A DNA stretch of 64,000 bases from Eumeta japonica. Lineage: Eukaryota > Arthropoda > Insecta > Lepidoptera > Psychidae. The notes beneath the pieces are model-generated. The model did no database searches, had not been told where the DNA came from, and was given only the letters and a program-made list of their open reading frames with translations. Position numbers and translations under genes: made by a program. Every line of letters begins with the position of its first letter. Position 1 is the first letter of the stretch. This document shows positions 1 through 11,240 of the stretch, piece by piece. The stretch spans positions 124,001 through 188,000 of the forward strand of contig BGZK01000082.1 in assembly GCA_005406025.1 (NCBI GenBank), read 5' to 3'.

Positions 1-114
1 CTTTTACAGTTAATAAAGTAATGAATTTAAGTTATCATTACATTCACATTCATAGAGTGAATATATTATTGTTATGATTTAAAAGTGGTAAGGGCATAAT
101 TAAATAACACTTAC

Positions 115-375
115 TTTCTGTCGAACTGTTACATCTTGAGAATTTGTAAGTAAAGCGTGCTGTACCAATCGAGCACATAGAGATTCAAAGGAATCCCTAG
201 ACAAACGAAAGGTATGATAAAACTCTAACTCTAACATATTATTGATATCCACTCTAGCGCGATTTCGTCTTCTTAGTCGCCTTCTATGGACATTTTCTTC
301 GCTTTGAAGAGCCCACAAATAGTGCAATGCATGCATTTTGTTGTAAAACGCAAAGAAACATGAAATTATTTTCAC
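115..375 (-). pseudogene. Harbinger-like transposase, N-terminal exon fragment
   Basis: The minus strand encodes about 87 residues ending in a segment of the form FRLSRDSFESLCARLV...VRQK. Its spacing of F/R, S-R, F and L residues resembles the N-terminal helical region of PIF/Harbinger (HARBI1-like) nucleases, which comes before the DDE domain. The reading frame runs on to a stop at 100-102. A good splice donor (GTAAGT on the minus strand, 114 down to 109) follows the QK codons, so the exon may end at 115 with the remaining exons to the left of the window. The 5' side (to the right) is filled with gtcgcc/ggcgac-rich transposon-end-like sequence and no cellular gene. An arginine-rich stretch (RRRLRRRNRAR) lies before the conserved part. 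Family assignment is from pattern only. It could be a domesticated HARBI1-type gene, but the missing catalytic part cannot be judged here. Confidence 0.5.
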
Positions 376-429
376 GTTAGTTATTTTTTTTTCTATAGGT
401 AATTTTCAAACACACTCAAAACAACTATA

Positions 430-850
430 TTGTGTCACCTCGCCGGTCGAAATCGTCGATGGCGACAACTTACACTAGGTGATATGATTTCGATCGGTTT
501 TCGATCAAACTGGTCGAAATCGCCGTTAACGGTTATGTCAAAGTGGGCTTTGTGGTCGCCCGCAATCGCCAAGCTGTCATCTAGAGACAAATCATTCGTT
601 CAACGGCGATCATTTTAGTCGCCCAAATGTCACTAGGGTTTTGTGGTAGCCAATGAAGGATCGAAAACGATGAGCATATTATGCGACAAAGTTGTAGAGA
701 TACAGAACATAGCCAAATATGAATGTATGTCGAGGACTTTTTCATTTATTTACATAATGTTTCGACCGCGACTCGATCGGTCGACTCGCCGTTATATGTG
801 GGTCTTTTGGTAGACCCGCAGGTAGTATAGAGAATCTCCAACAGAGGGCG
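430..850. mobile_element. Transposon terminal region with repeated gtcgcc/ggcgac motifs
   Basis: This 400-base stretch next to the Harbinger-like exon is richer in CpG than its surroundings. It repeats short motifs in both orientations: gtcgaaatcg, gatggcgac, gtggtcgcc, gtcgactcgcc. That pattern suggests the subterminal transposase-binding region of the DNA transposon whose coding exon lies at 115-375. I could not define the exact terminus or target duplication, because the other end is outside the window. Confidence 0.35.
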
Positions 851-1160
851 GACAGTAGTCAGATTTGTTTTGAACTAAAGAAAATTTGCAGTGATAAATT
901 CTAAAACAATTCAGACTTTAACGTTTTTATTTGAAATTGAATTTAATATTCATTCAAATTGAATTTAATATTAATTCAATTAGAATGTTTTTGATTGAAT
1001 GATTTTATTCTAAATTTATTTCTTAATTATCATGTATGTCCAGCATCTTATTTATTATAGCCTTTTGATTGTTGGAAATACTTAAGTATTTATTATTTTA
1101 CCACATTTAGGAGGATTTATAGAAGGACAAGTTTGAGTCAGCAGCCGCCAAAGGAGAGTT
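851..1160. other. AT-rich spacer, nothing recognised
   Basis: The sequence is AT-rich, with short direct repeats of attcaaattgaatttaat around 940-975. I see no coding or structural signal. Confidence 0.5.
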
Positions 1161-1164
1161 ACAA

Positions 1165-1195
1165 ACATACATACATACATACATACAAACATACA
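1165..1195. repeat. (CATA)n tetranucleotide microsatellite
   Basis: Seven or so copies of catacataca-type tetranucleotides, interrupted once by aaac. Confidence 0.85.
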
Positions 1196-1335
1196 GGTGA
1201 ATTAATATAAAGCGTGCAAAATATGTAACTGTGAAATGTCCAAATTTTTTACGTCTATTGGTATAACGGACATAAACGCCCACATATATTATCCATCCCT
1301 TTTGTATGGTGTAGAATAGAAGCAAGCGTGAAAGA

Positions 1336-1349
1336 ATATGGAATATATT

Positions 1350-1391
<42 letters not shown>

Positions 1392-1415
1392 TATATATAT
1401 AAACCAATATATTCC

Positions 1416-1419
<4 letters not shown>
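1336..1419. repeat. Long palindrome centred on a TA microsatellite
   Basis: The arm beginning atatggaatatattggttt at 1336 is repeated in inverted orientation, ending at 1419. The centre is an (AT)n run broken by one TAG. The two arms match for about 29 bases, so this segment could extrude as a cruciform. Confidence 0.85.

Positions 1420-1457
<38 letters not shown>
1418..1457. repeat. (TG)n microsatellite
   Basis: An uninterrupted TG dinucleotide run directly abuts the right arm of the palindrome. Confidence 0.95.
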
Positions 1458-1459
<2 letters not shown>

Positions 1460-1756
1460 TGTGTTTTATAATTCAAATTATTTCAATAATATTAACATGT
1501 ATTCATTATTTTAAACGTAAATTTTAATTTAAACAAAAAACAAAAGCACGATAAAGTTATAAATAACTATAACCTGCCGAATGCCAGTGGGACTTTGCGT
1601 GAATCAATCTTGATTCAGATTAAAATAATACTATTTTTTTTTGTCCGAGCCAAATTCATTTGTTATGACTAAAATAACAAAGTTTTGCAATACAGGTAGA
1701 CATACAAAAAGTATCTGAGCTGGTATTTGTACCCAACTCATTCGTGTAGCTGTATG

Positions 1757-3039
1757 TACGAGGGGCGGCTGATAAGTCCGCGGCCTAAGGCATTAAATGA
1801 AAGAAAAGAAGAGTATTTTATTTTTTATTTTTCAATATAGTCTCCCTCAAGCGAAATTTTTTTCATCTGGTGTATAACGCCTTCAAACCGCCCAAAAATA
1901 TTCCTTTTCTTTGCAGTCAAAATGGCTTTCTACAGCCATCTTCATTTGATTGTCATCAACAAATCTACGACCACGTAACTCCTTTTAAATTGGAAAAAGG
2001 AAATAGTCGCTGGGAGCTAGATCTGAGCTGTAGGGTGGGTGGTCAATTTCCGAAAAGCCCGTGTCCTTCAGGGCCTGCCTCGAAACCGCGCCGTGTGGAC
2101 AGATGCATTGTCTTGTAAAACAGCACTCCGCGCGATAACTTCCCACGTCGCTTCTGTACGACTGCTTCTCGTGCCTGAGCCAATAAATTCGTGTAATATT
2201 GGCCATTCATAGTAGTCCCCTTTGGCAAGTAATTAATTAGTAAAACATCTTCACTATCCCAAAAAATTGTCGCCATAAGCTTCGATGCCGACTTTTGAAC
2301 CTTGAATTTCTTCGGCGGCCTTTCTCCTTTTTTCGTCCATTGCATGGACTCCTGTTTAGATTCCGGATCATATTGACGAATCCAGGTTTCATCTACGGTT
2401 ACAATTCGGTCGCAAATTTCGTCTATATTATCCCTGACTAACTCCAAAAATCCTTACTTGTCTGAAGTCGCCGCTGCTTGTCAAACAGCGTTAGCATTTT
2501 GGTACCAATGCGCACTGATTTTCTCATATTCATAAGCTCGTGTATAATTTCTCCAACTCGTTCTTTACTAATCTGCAACTCTTCAGCTATCTGCCATAAT
2601 TTTATTCTTCGGTCGGCCAGTACTAATTTTCAATTTTTCGAACATTTTCCTCCGTCACTACCGTCACAGGACGCCCTGGGCGGGATCATCTTCACAGCTC
2701 TCTCGTCCTTGTTGAAATAAGCGAGCCCATTTTTCGACCATCGTATACGAAGGCGCAGATTCCTGAAGAACTGATACCATGTCTTTAAAAATTTCTTTGG
2801 GCGTTTTCCTTTCTTTACGAAGTACTTAATTACGGCGCGATGTTCAATATTACTGAGATTTGACGATTCGGCTGACATGATGACGTTTGTGCTTCGACAG
2901 ATAATTTGTTAATGACTTTAATAACAAAAGGAAGCTATATTTATACTAACAAGAAGTGTCGCAATTAGTGGTAATAGTTGTGAAATAATGAGTCATCGCT
3001 AAGTACCTTGGGCCGCGGACTTATCAGCCGCCCCTCGTA
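1757..3039 (-). mobile_element. Full-length mariner transposon with terminal inverted repeats
   Basis: The ends are terminal inverted repeats beginning CGAGGGGCGGCTGATAAG. They match for about 32 bases with a single mismatch (near 1786; t on one end, c on the other). TA dinucleotides flank the element at 1757-1758 and 3038-3039, as expected for Tc1/mariner target duplications. The internal length of 1279 bp is typical of mariner. The near identity of the two ends suggests a fairly recent insertion, although the transposase inside is already frameshifted. The transposase is on the minus strand. Confidence 0.93.
1825..2878 (-). pseudogene. Mariner transposase, frameshifted
   Basis: A DDE/D-family transposase that would cut and paste the surrounding mariner. 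It starts at the ATG at 2878-2876 and ends with the mariner-type C-terminus SLEGDYIEK and a TAA at 1827-1825. The total of about 350 codons matches the family. Visible signatures in order: an N-terminal domain with KYFVKKGKRPKK; the first catalytic aspartate in VTVDETW (about 2400); the second in QDNASVHTA (about 2110); the third in YSSDLAPSDYFLFP (about 2000). These lie in three different frames, with at least two frameshifts between about 2150 and 2050 and another between the N-terminal part and the catalytic part (about 2450-2630). It therefore cannot make an active protein as read, although all three catalytic aspartates are still encoded. No host gene overlaps it. Confidence 0.9.
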
Positions 3040-3650
3040 GTATTAATATGAACAATTATTAACCAACACCGATAACCAATACGATTTAACGCATTAGTTC
3101 TCAGTAAAATTAAACAAAAAATTATAAACATCTCTTCTTGAATATTCTCCATTTCACGTTTTGCTCAATTTGAATATTTAACATCGTCATTCAAATGTGG
3201 CTGCAAATTATGAGTGAGGCTCCATTTTCTATATTTTTAACGTGAGCTCAGGTGTCTCAGAAATAAAAGAGAAATGGTCTAATTTAACATACATCAGCTA
3301 ATACATTTTAATCTACCTTTTTGTGATTCTTATAACAGACCCTTTATTCGATTCGAACGGTTTCTTTATGTGAAATAACACACTTGACTATGATTTTTTT
3401 TAATGTCCCAAATTCTCCAATAGATTTAAAGTATAATAAAACATTATTCTTGCCCTATATATTCGTGTATTGATTACCTAGTTCTGACTGACTCCAGTTT
3501 AGTAGTTTCGCCCAATAGATTCGGAGATAATGGGCTGTGACAAACGAATAGACAGATAGTTATGAGAGCAAGGACGAATCCAACGTGAGTCACACATACT
3601 AGGTTCAATAAGGACCTGCTCCAATTCAATTTGAATTTAAGTCCTAAAGA
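3040..3650. other. AT-rich spacer, no gene seen
   Basis: No recognisable coding sequence. The block at 3480-3600 (cccaatagattcggagataatggg followed by gacagatag) resembles a fragment of an interspersed repeat, but I cannot name it. Confidence 0.45.
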
Positions 3651-3705
3651 TCCAGCCCGGGGGTCATGAATGGCATGACCCCCTGGATCCGCCACTGCAT
3701 GAGAC
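3651..3705. repeat. Hairpin and MITE-like end (cagtggcggatccaggg type)
   Basis: GGGGGTCATG at 3659-3668 pairs perfectly with CATGACCCCC at 3674-3683 across a five-base loop. The flanking tggatccgccactgcatg, read on the minus strand, is the widespread insect MITE terminus cagtggcggatcca. The partner end was not found. Confidence 0.55.
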
Positions 3706-4245
3706 TGATTCCTAAGTTTAAGTTCAGTTTATTCATCAAGTGTATGTAAATCTAAAAATGTATTTATATCATTAATTAACTTAAGAAAAAATTGTGAATA
3801 GCAAGCCCAATTTTATATACCTTTCGTGTGATGACATCTCTTAGATTCAGATACGCGATAGCGATGGGAAATGCGATCAAATAAGGACTAGAAAAACGGG
3901 TTCAATATTCTATGTCGACGCGGGCGAAGCCTAAGGACAAATTAGAAAAACAGGCTAATATATAAAAAATTAAGCACGTTGTAAAGGCTCGTTCCCTCTC
4001 CTAACATAATTATAAACTAAAAAGGACTAAAAAAAGGGGGAGTATTCATTTCATTTATAATTTACAAATTAAAGATATTCTCCTCGCTTCTCTAACAAGT
4101 GCAATTTAATCCAACTAAGGCGACCAAGTTGCATTTTTAAATAGCCACTTCCCACGGCTTACCCGGCGCCGACAAATAATTATGTTTGTTAAACAAAATT
4201 TCTTTATTTTTACTTACAGAAAGAGTTTAAAAACACAAAGAAGCG
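3706..4245. other. Spacer with a decayed repeat end
   Basis: Mostly AT-rich. The motif gtcgacgcgggcgaagcc at 3913-3930 is a decayed copy of the cgcgggcgaagccgcggg-type terminus also seen near 27.2 and 27.4 kb. No gene was recognised. Confidence 0.45.
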
Positions 4246-4520
4246 ACAATGGCTCAGTGACTAGAAACGTCGATTTGGAAGCAGAAAGTACCGGGGTCGA
4301 TCGTGACAATAGGTGAATCGACCAGTAAGTTTTTAACTTACATCAAGTTAAAGCTCTCGTTGCGTGGTTCCCACATTAAGCCGTCGGTCCAGTGCATTGG
4401 CGACGGCCCTTAGTTAGCAGCCTTCAACCCGCACTTTATTAACAGCCTTCAATCCTGCACTTCGTTAACAGCCTTCAGCCCGTACTTCGTAAACAGCACT
4501 GGACCAGCGTAGACAGCTTA
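4246..4520 (+). repeat. tRNA-headed SINE with an internal 26-bp tandem array
   Basis: The head contains an A-box-like tggctcagtgactag and a B-box-like ggggtcgatcg, as in RNA polymerase III promoters of tRNA-derived SINEs. The body carries the segment cattaagccgtcggtcc, also seen in degenerate form in the SINE near 63.08 kb (gttaaaccttcggtcc). From about 4414 to 4492, three copies of a 26-bp unit (taacagccttcaatcctgc...) follow in tandem. It is not a functional tRNA: no cloverleaf could be completed. Confidence 0.65.
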
Positions 4521-7500
4521 AAGTCTAAACCCCTAAATCTGTAAAAAAGCAGGTAACTGCAACTAGTAACTTATAGGTAACTGGTCCACTTCAGCAATAG
4601 ACCTAGCGACTAATCATAGACCCGGCACAAACAATACTGCTTAAATTTTTCGTCAAAGCAAATTCGCTTTAATACTAGTCCATTCTTTTGTGACTATAAT
4701 ATATACAGAAAACCTAGGACGGACACACATAAAAACGCATAGGGCTATATGGTCTAATGCAAATAATACATATGAATCTCCTTTTTTTTAATAGTAAATC
4801 TTTCACGGCGTCCTTTTAAACTCACCTCTGACGAAAATCCACTCGAAATGAATTTTAACTTCAACTCACCTTTAGATTTAGAACATTTTGCTGAAACCAA
4901 ATTTAGAAATAATTTACGAATATAATTTCTGAATTACGTTTATTTAAATAGCCTTTATTTTAAAAATCTTACGTTGGGCCCTACCTAACCGCTACCAGAT
5001 ATTAGACACAAAATGTTCGCCCGCAGCGCCATCATCCGGCGCAATGACAACGCTAGTCACATTAATGCCTATTAAATAAACATTACGGCGTTGCGTTGAA
5101 TTTCGACGGCTACCAAAAGCTAGTTATAAATAAGGTTTAGGCGGACAGTTTGCGGACAGTTGCGGTCCGCTCTGCCCCCTATCGGACATTTCGCCGCGCT
5201 AACACTTGACCGCAAGGAATGCGGTAAATCTTGCTGTTTATTTTGGAAAATGTCTCCGCTACTTTTTTTTGCAGATAGGAAAGGGCACTTACACAGATTG
5301 CGCTGTAGAAAATGAGAAAAATCTTGAAAAATGTAATTTTATTTACAATATAGGTAGCTCGCTGTTCAGTATCTCCTATGACATCGTTAATTAGTAAGAG
5401 AACGTATAGTTTACCAGATCATATTTCTTAGCAAAATTGGGTTCAAAGAATTTTTGACATCGACGTCGCTCGCTTTACTGAGCATTGGTGAACATAAGTG
5501 ATGAAATTTTATTTAAAATCGATCATTACCAAATCACCAACTCTGTTCTCTACCCGTCCATAGTCATATTGAAAAATTAACGCACCTACTAGAAATGTAA
5601 GATAGAGCTGACTTCCCTATTGGGAAAATTACAGATATTGCTCTATGTTAACCGGAGGAACACATGTTATTCTAGTAATACAGGTAGCCGAAATCCGGCT
5701 ATTCTATTTTTAACGAAGAAGTGGAGGAATATCTGAACGTCTGATCCAAGCAAAAATATTTTCAGGAAGGATAAAGTTATTGTTAGTTACTGATAGACTC
5801 GACACGGTCTTAATAAATCCTTTAAATGATCTGGCTTAATTTTTAAGCCAACAAAAGTAACGTCATCTTAGGCCACTAACGAAATGTTTTCATTCTGATC
5901 GCTGTGGTGGAAGAGTTTAGTCGACGATCGAAAATCTGATGTCAATTTAATTAATAGATAAATCATAATTTTTATTACTCATGCGCAATAAACAGGCAGT
6001 AAAAATCTTTGCACACATTTTTGAGTTATCTAAGTTGATGACTTCTCACTGTACAGTCGCAATGTGATTTTTTTCCCAAAAAAACCTTTTTTTGGATAAG
6101 ACAAGTACGACTTGCCGCACAAAAATATACTTGGAACGCGGAAATATCGATAAAATCTGTTCAAATCATATAAATAAATAACAATAAAAACACAAAGTGT
6201 CAATATTGAAAGAGTGAGCCTGAAGTGGCAGCTGAAGAATTTATTGGTGTTTAAAGATTAAAATAAAAATTTTGAATAAATTAAAAATAAATAATGATTC
6301 TCACGGCACCATATACGGATAATAATGATAAAGATGGATTTACACCACCTGACTTATTTATATATGAGACAAAGAAAATACTAACTTCGAAATTTTGGAC
6401 CCGCTTTCAACCAAAAATTTCAAATTAATTTTACGTTGCTCAAGTTTGACTATATATTTAATGAAAATAAGAAGAAATGATTTTTTGTTGTACCTCCAAG
6501 TTTCTCGTTCAAATAAAGTTATATTTGTTGTTACCAAGGTTTTAACTTTTTATTTGTTTTCCTTTTGTCTCGCAACTCGAGCGATTAAGTGCACTTAACT
6601 CGCTTAGCACATGCGCTCGTCTGTGCTCTCGTGGGCAACCGACTACTGCACTTGTAGCCCAATGCACCTCATATATCAGCATTTAGAATAAACACTAGAG
6701 TATAACCGTTCATCATTTTAGCGTCCTTATAAAAACTGTCGCAGTTGAAGACATCTTCTTCTTTAGTTGAAGACACATCTTCTTATTCGTACGTAGTCTC
6801 TTCAACTTTTTTCTCGTTCGTTCTATGTCTGTCGCTTCAAATCATAAATGACTCTCGTATTAATTTTTCATGTCACTTTTCATACTTACATCTACTATTT
6901 TCTTTCAACATCTTCATCAATCCCGCATATATACATCATGAATTACAGTCGTACATGAAAAATGGGATCATAGCTATATGACAACAGCGAGACGTTTTAC
7001 TTTTTCCTCAACATAATTCTAGGTAATATTCTGCTCTGGGAGAAAGCTTTCGACACACGAACAATAATGAATTTTTTTCACAGGAACAAAAGAGGAATTG
7101 GGGCTATTTATAAACTACAAATGAGCCCACTCCACTCTCGAGCAGGAGTAAGAAAACTCACATACAAAAAGCAATATTCTTTTTGTCTAGTGTTAGTATA
7201 TTTACTAATAAAATGTTATGTATATACACAAAAATATTCATACTTTTTCTTAGGCAAGCGAATGCTACAATATAAATGCTCGAGGAGACCTTATTCCAGA
7301 CGGCCCCACATTCAGCTTGTCGAGGACTAATATTTTTTTTATTGAGTGTTGTGTAGAAAATTTTTAAAGAAATAATATTTAAATCACTAAATTGAAACTC
7401 AGCTCACGAAAAGGTCTAAATTTTATTCTAATGAATATTTAAATGGTAGTAACGCTTGTGTAACGATTTCATCGATTTAAGTGTGAAGTAAATTAAATAT

Positions 7501-7669
7501 AACCGAAGGAATTTCTTGGCGGTTCATAATCTCCGTATATTTCTGAACCCGTGGTAAATTTATTTTCATTTTCAAAAAGCACCAGTGCAGTTTAATAATG
7601 GATCGAGGGTGTCACCCGCTATTTGTCTCTCTCTTTAAGACAATCCGGTTTAGTTACCAGTAGGATGGG

Positions 7670-7670
<1 letters not shown>
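4521..7670. other. Gene-free AT-rich stretch
   Basis: I found no supported gene in these 3 kb. Local features: a slightly GC-richer block at 4985-5200 with a short run gcggacagttt/gcggacagtt/gcggtccgc (5132-5170) that is partly palindromic, and a tract of repeated cttcttcttta/gttgaagacacatctt at 6745-6800. The open frames here are short and lack recognisable domains. Confidence 0.5.

Positions 7671-7672
<2 letters not shown>

Positions 7673-7718
<46 letters not shown>
7673..7718. repeat. (AT)n microsatellite
   Basis: An essentially pure AT dinucleotide run of about 46 bases. Confidence 0.95.
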
Positions 7719-7722
<4 letters not shown>

Positions 7723-8130
7723 ATAGCAAAAAATGTAGTGTGATTTCTTATGAAATATAAGTTAATAAAATGGCGACCGACGAGTGAAGTGAATTACAAT
7801 TCAATGTTTGAATATACGAGAACCCAAGAGCGCATCGACACAACAATCTTACTGACAATATCCACTAATGCATTAAACTGTTTGGTGTTGCAATGTAACT
7901 AACAAAATGTAATAGCAATATGACCATAAACAAATTGTAAAAACTATGAACAATAAAGAAGAATTGTATCGCTATGATTACATGATATAATTAACGATTT
8001 ATACTATTCTACAATTCTACATTGATGTTATACGATGGGCATACGTGGATCGTGCACGCATATACGCAAACACACGTGTAGGACAGGACAAACATAGCGC
8101 ATCACACCGAAAATGCACAGAAGCACTTCC

Positions 8131-8290
8131 TAGGGGCCGTATTAATAAAGCACACTTAAGTGCGCAATCCATCTTGAGAGTAGAAAAGGCAAGACAGTTA
8201 TACGGTTTCGCCTTAGAAAATAACACACGTCTCGCTCCAACCTACCTGTTGGGATTGTGCATGATTTGAGTGAAATTCATTAATACGGAC
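8131..8290. mobile_element. Short MITE-like element with gccgtattaat termini
   Basis: The left end gggccgtattaataaagcac is mirrored by attcattaatacggac on the right, giving imperfect inverted termini about 150 bases apart. There is no coding potential. The two overlapping open frames across it are by-products of its composition. Confidence 0.5.
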
Positions 8291-8879
8291 TTAAAATTTC
8301 AAAATATCGACATCGTATGAAAACTCAATTTTCATAAATCGGACTGAAAACAATAGTAATTTCGAATTCTTGAAAAAAAGCGCAAGCTTTTCAGCAAGAA
8401 ATTAAAAATTTTCCTTTCATTTAAAATAATATGAAATATATACGGTTACTTTAAACTTCATTCTCCGTGGGATTTATAACCGCTATCATCAACCCGTTCC
8501 GACTGAGCGACCGAGTGCAACAATTAAGAACCCACTCTTGTTAGCTGCAAAAAAATGGCAGAGATTTTAAAACAATGTCGCTGTCTCGGCGCAACAAAAG
8601 CCTGCAATTTCATGCCGTCGACTGGAATGTGCAATTGAAATAAAACATAGCAACGTTCAGTTAGTTCATTTGTAAAGGCACCTTTGAAACGCCTACTTAT
8701 ACCTACCTATTTTCATATTGAATAATAGTAATATATTTATCTCGTTTTAACCCGCCAGATATATTTTTTTTAATCGGTTACCATCTTCATCGTTTGCAAT
8801 ACTCTTTGTGTTTTTGTCTCTGTTTAGGTGAGCTCTCTAAAGCAATTGAAAAAATTTCATATATGTATTTGGAAAATCC

Positions 8880-9119
8880 AAAAGTGCTCGCCTCACCGCG
8901 GTCATTAACTTCTAAAATAAAAAAATTCAATAGAGTTATTGATAATGAAATTTAAAAAAAAGATTTATCAAATTCAAATTTCGCGCCATTTCGTGAGATA
9001 TTTATAATGGCGCATGCGCTGATCTCAACTTTTCACATATGGCTTAAGGCTAATCTTCATTTGTATATAAATATAGATATACAAACACCACCTCAACGCT
9101 CCGCTTGTGAGGCGTGCAA
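8880..9119. mobile_element. Candidate small non-autonomous element ending gtgaggcgtgcaa
   Basis: The left part begins gtgctcgcctcaccgcgg and the right end is ccgcttgtgaggcgtgcaa, which are inverted relative to each other (tgcacgcctcac). The last 34 bases (9086-9119) occur again, base for base, at 9499-9532. A related gtgcacgcctca motif is at about 39530. This suggests a repeat terminus rather than a host sequence. Confidence 0.45.
9086..9119 (+). repeat. 34-bp direct repeat, copy 1
   Basis: Begins caccacctcaacgctccg and is identical to 9499-9532. It contains the imperfect hairpin cctca...tgagg. Confidence 0.9.
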
Positions 9120-9498
9120 TACACAGTCGTTTTTTAGTTTTTTGTAAATTATAATTAAACGACAGTACTTAGAACGCTAATATTAACTAGGGATCAGCAC
9201 AGGGTATAACTTTATATGATAAAAAAAACTGTTCCTTTAAGATACATTTTTCGACCAATTTCTCTGCCACATACATGGATCCATAAAAACAGACTGACGG
9301 ACGTCCAACAATGATTGATTTTAATGTTATTATTTACTATATTAAACAAAATAATTATTTATAAAATATACCATATGTGCTAGACAGTTTATTTAACTTG
9401 ATATTAGTGCACTCATATTACCCTGTAAGTGTTATATTAGCAAAAAAAAGTCATTTAAGTTTCGAAAGACTGGGTTTTTTGACATGTCGAGAGTAGAG

Positions 9499-9532
9499 CA
9501 CCACCTCAACGCTCCGCTTGTGAGGCGTGCAA
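9499..9532 (+). repeat. 34-bp direct repeat, copy 2
   Basis: Identical to 9086-9119, 413 bases away, and just upstream of the second mariner remnant. Confidence 0.9.
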
Positions 9533-9548
9533 AAAAACCATTGTACAT

Positions 9549-10763
9549 ACACAACGTCGTTGTCGAAATGTTAATAAACTAGTTCGGAGAAAAGGTTTTT
9601 TCGAATTTTATAAGTAAAACATTGCAGTGAAATCTCTTTGGTTGGGCTCTTTGTATATGGCTAGTTTTGATACCATTAAATAGTTAACATTAAAAAAACC
9701 AAAAGTAAAAACGGTGTCCCGCCAGTTTTCTTTAGTTTTTCTGTCCACCAAAATGAATAAATCTAACGTAGAAATTCAATACATTTTGAAGTTTTGTTAT
9801 AAAAAAAAAAAATGTGGCACAAGTCGCGAAAAAATTTTGTGACGTTTATAGCCCTAATGCAGTATCGGTAAGACTAGTACAAAAGTGGTTCAATCGTTTT
9901 CAGTCGGGTCAAAGATGAACCTTATTCCGGTCGACCTCTGACAAAGTCGATGCCACGTTTGTAAAAAATAGAACAAAATCAGTATATTCCTTCTTACAAC
10001 ATATCTGAAGGGCTTGACCCATTAGAAAAGCCGGATATACAAAAAAGATCGATAATTGGGCTTCACACGAGCTCACTAAAAGAAATCTTATGAATCGTGT
10101 ACTCATTTGCGATTCTCTATTGAAACCTAATGAAATCAGACCGAAAAAGAACACGGTCAAAAGGCAGGCAAGGTCCATAGACTATAGCGTAACCCGGATT
10201 AACTCGCAATAAGTTGATGCTATGTGTATGGTGAGATTGGAAGGGCATTATTCATTATGAGCTTCCCCGGGCAAAACAATTAATTCGAACCTCCATTGCC
10301 AACAGCTGATAAGACTCAAGTAAGAAGTAGAGAAAAAACTGCCGGAATTGATCAACAGAAAGGGTGTGGTTTTTCACCACGATGACGCCAGACCATACAC
10401 ATCCTTAGCCGCTCAGCAAATATTGAGAGAGTTTGGTTGAGAATAGTTAATGCATTCGCCACATAGTCCTGATCTTGCACCCCTCGGATTTTCACCTGTT
10501 TCGGTTTCTTCAAAATTCATTATGAAGTGTTCGGTTAACATAAAGAAAAGACTATCAAAACCATTTGTCACAGTTTTTTGATCAAATGTCCCGAAATTTC
10601 CAGAGCAATGGGATTATGTCTACCTACAAAATGGCAACAAGCTGTTAAACAAAATGGCGTAAATAAGTACGTTATACTTAAATGTAAATAAAATATATCA
10701 AAAAAGTATCTTGAATTTGGATATGAAATACAAGAAAAAACTTTTTTCCCCGACGTTGTATAT
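9549..10763 (+). mobile_element. Decayed mariner element (second family)
   Basis: The right end, ...ccccgacgttgtata near 10748-10762, is inverted relative to acaacgtcg at 9551-9559. A second left-side match, ttcggagaaaaggtttttt at 9583-9601, corresponds to the adjoining gtcggggaaaaaagttttt of the right terminus, so the left terminal repeat appears split by about 25 extra bases. The interior encodes a mariner transposase remnant on the plus strand. It belongs to a different subfamily from the copy at 1.8-3.0 kb. Confidence 0.75.
9753..10691 (+). pseudogene. Mariner transposase remnant
   Basis: The ATG at 9753 starts NKSNVEIQYILKFCYKKKKC, which aligns by pattern with the N-terminal helix-turn-helix of mariner transposases. 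It is followed by VRLVQKWFNRFQSG (about 9870) and GRPLT. Further on, WKGIIHYELP (about 10235), VFHHDDARPYTS (second catalytic aspartate region, about 10370) and HSPDLAPLGF (third aspartate region, about 10460, where the usual D after LAP-S is replaced by G) are readable in different frames. The C-terminus LPTKWQQAVKQNG matches the family's last helix and ends at TAA 10689-10691. Length (about 313 codons over 939 bases), several stops and frameshifts, and loss of a conserved residue show it is dead. Confidence 0.85.
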
Positions 10764-11190
10764 TTTTACCAGAACTACTATTAGAAAACTGCTATGAATT
10801 TTTTTATATCAAATTCAATTTTTATAATCTAAATTGTTTTTTGAACCTAAAAAGTGCATCGAGTGCTTAAAGCACTGTAGAAATCAGTTGCTTCGTTCAA
10901 AAAATAATTTCCATGAAAAGTTTGAAAAGTATCAATTGGATTGTTTTTTACGTCTTTAACAGTTTTGAAAGAGACCGCTGACAATTTTGAGTGTGCAAGT
11001 GTTCAATCTTGTTCTGTTTTCCAATCTCGAAATCGTTATTGCATAAAACAATGTGAGTAGTTTAAGGCTGGCTTGGAAGGTCAACCGTGGCGCAGATTTT
11101 TTTGTTATAACAATTTGGCATTCAACACTGGACAATTGCAACAATTTTTTTATTGAAATTGTAAACAAACAAAACAATAAAAATATTTTT
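10764..11190. other. AT-rich spacer
   Basis: No gene was recognised. A segment around 11056-11095 (ggctggcttggaaggtcaaccg) resembles ggctggtctaagaggtccaccg at 49516-49540, suggesting a shared degenerate repeat. Confidence 0.4.
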
Positions 11191-11194
11191 ATAT

Positions 11195-11240
11195 GGAACC
11201 TTTAGGGCGCGAATTCTTCTCGCACTTGTCCGGTTTTCAG
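11195..11240 (+). repeat. 3' tail of a Lepidoptera-type interspersed repeat
   Basis: The sequence tatggaacctttagggcgcg followed by cttctcgcacttgtccggt is a diverged copy of a tail I recognise as common in lepidopteran DNA. Another copy ends at about 25883. Confidence 0.5.
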
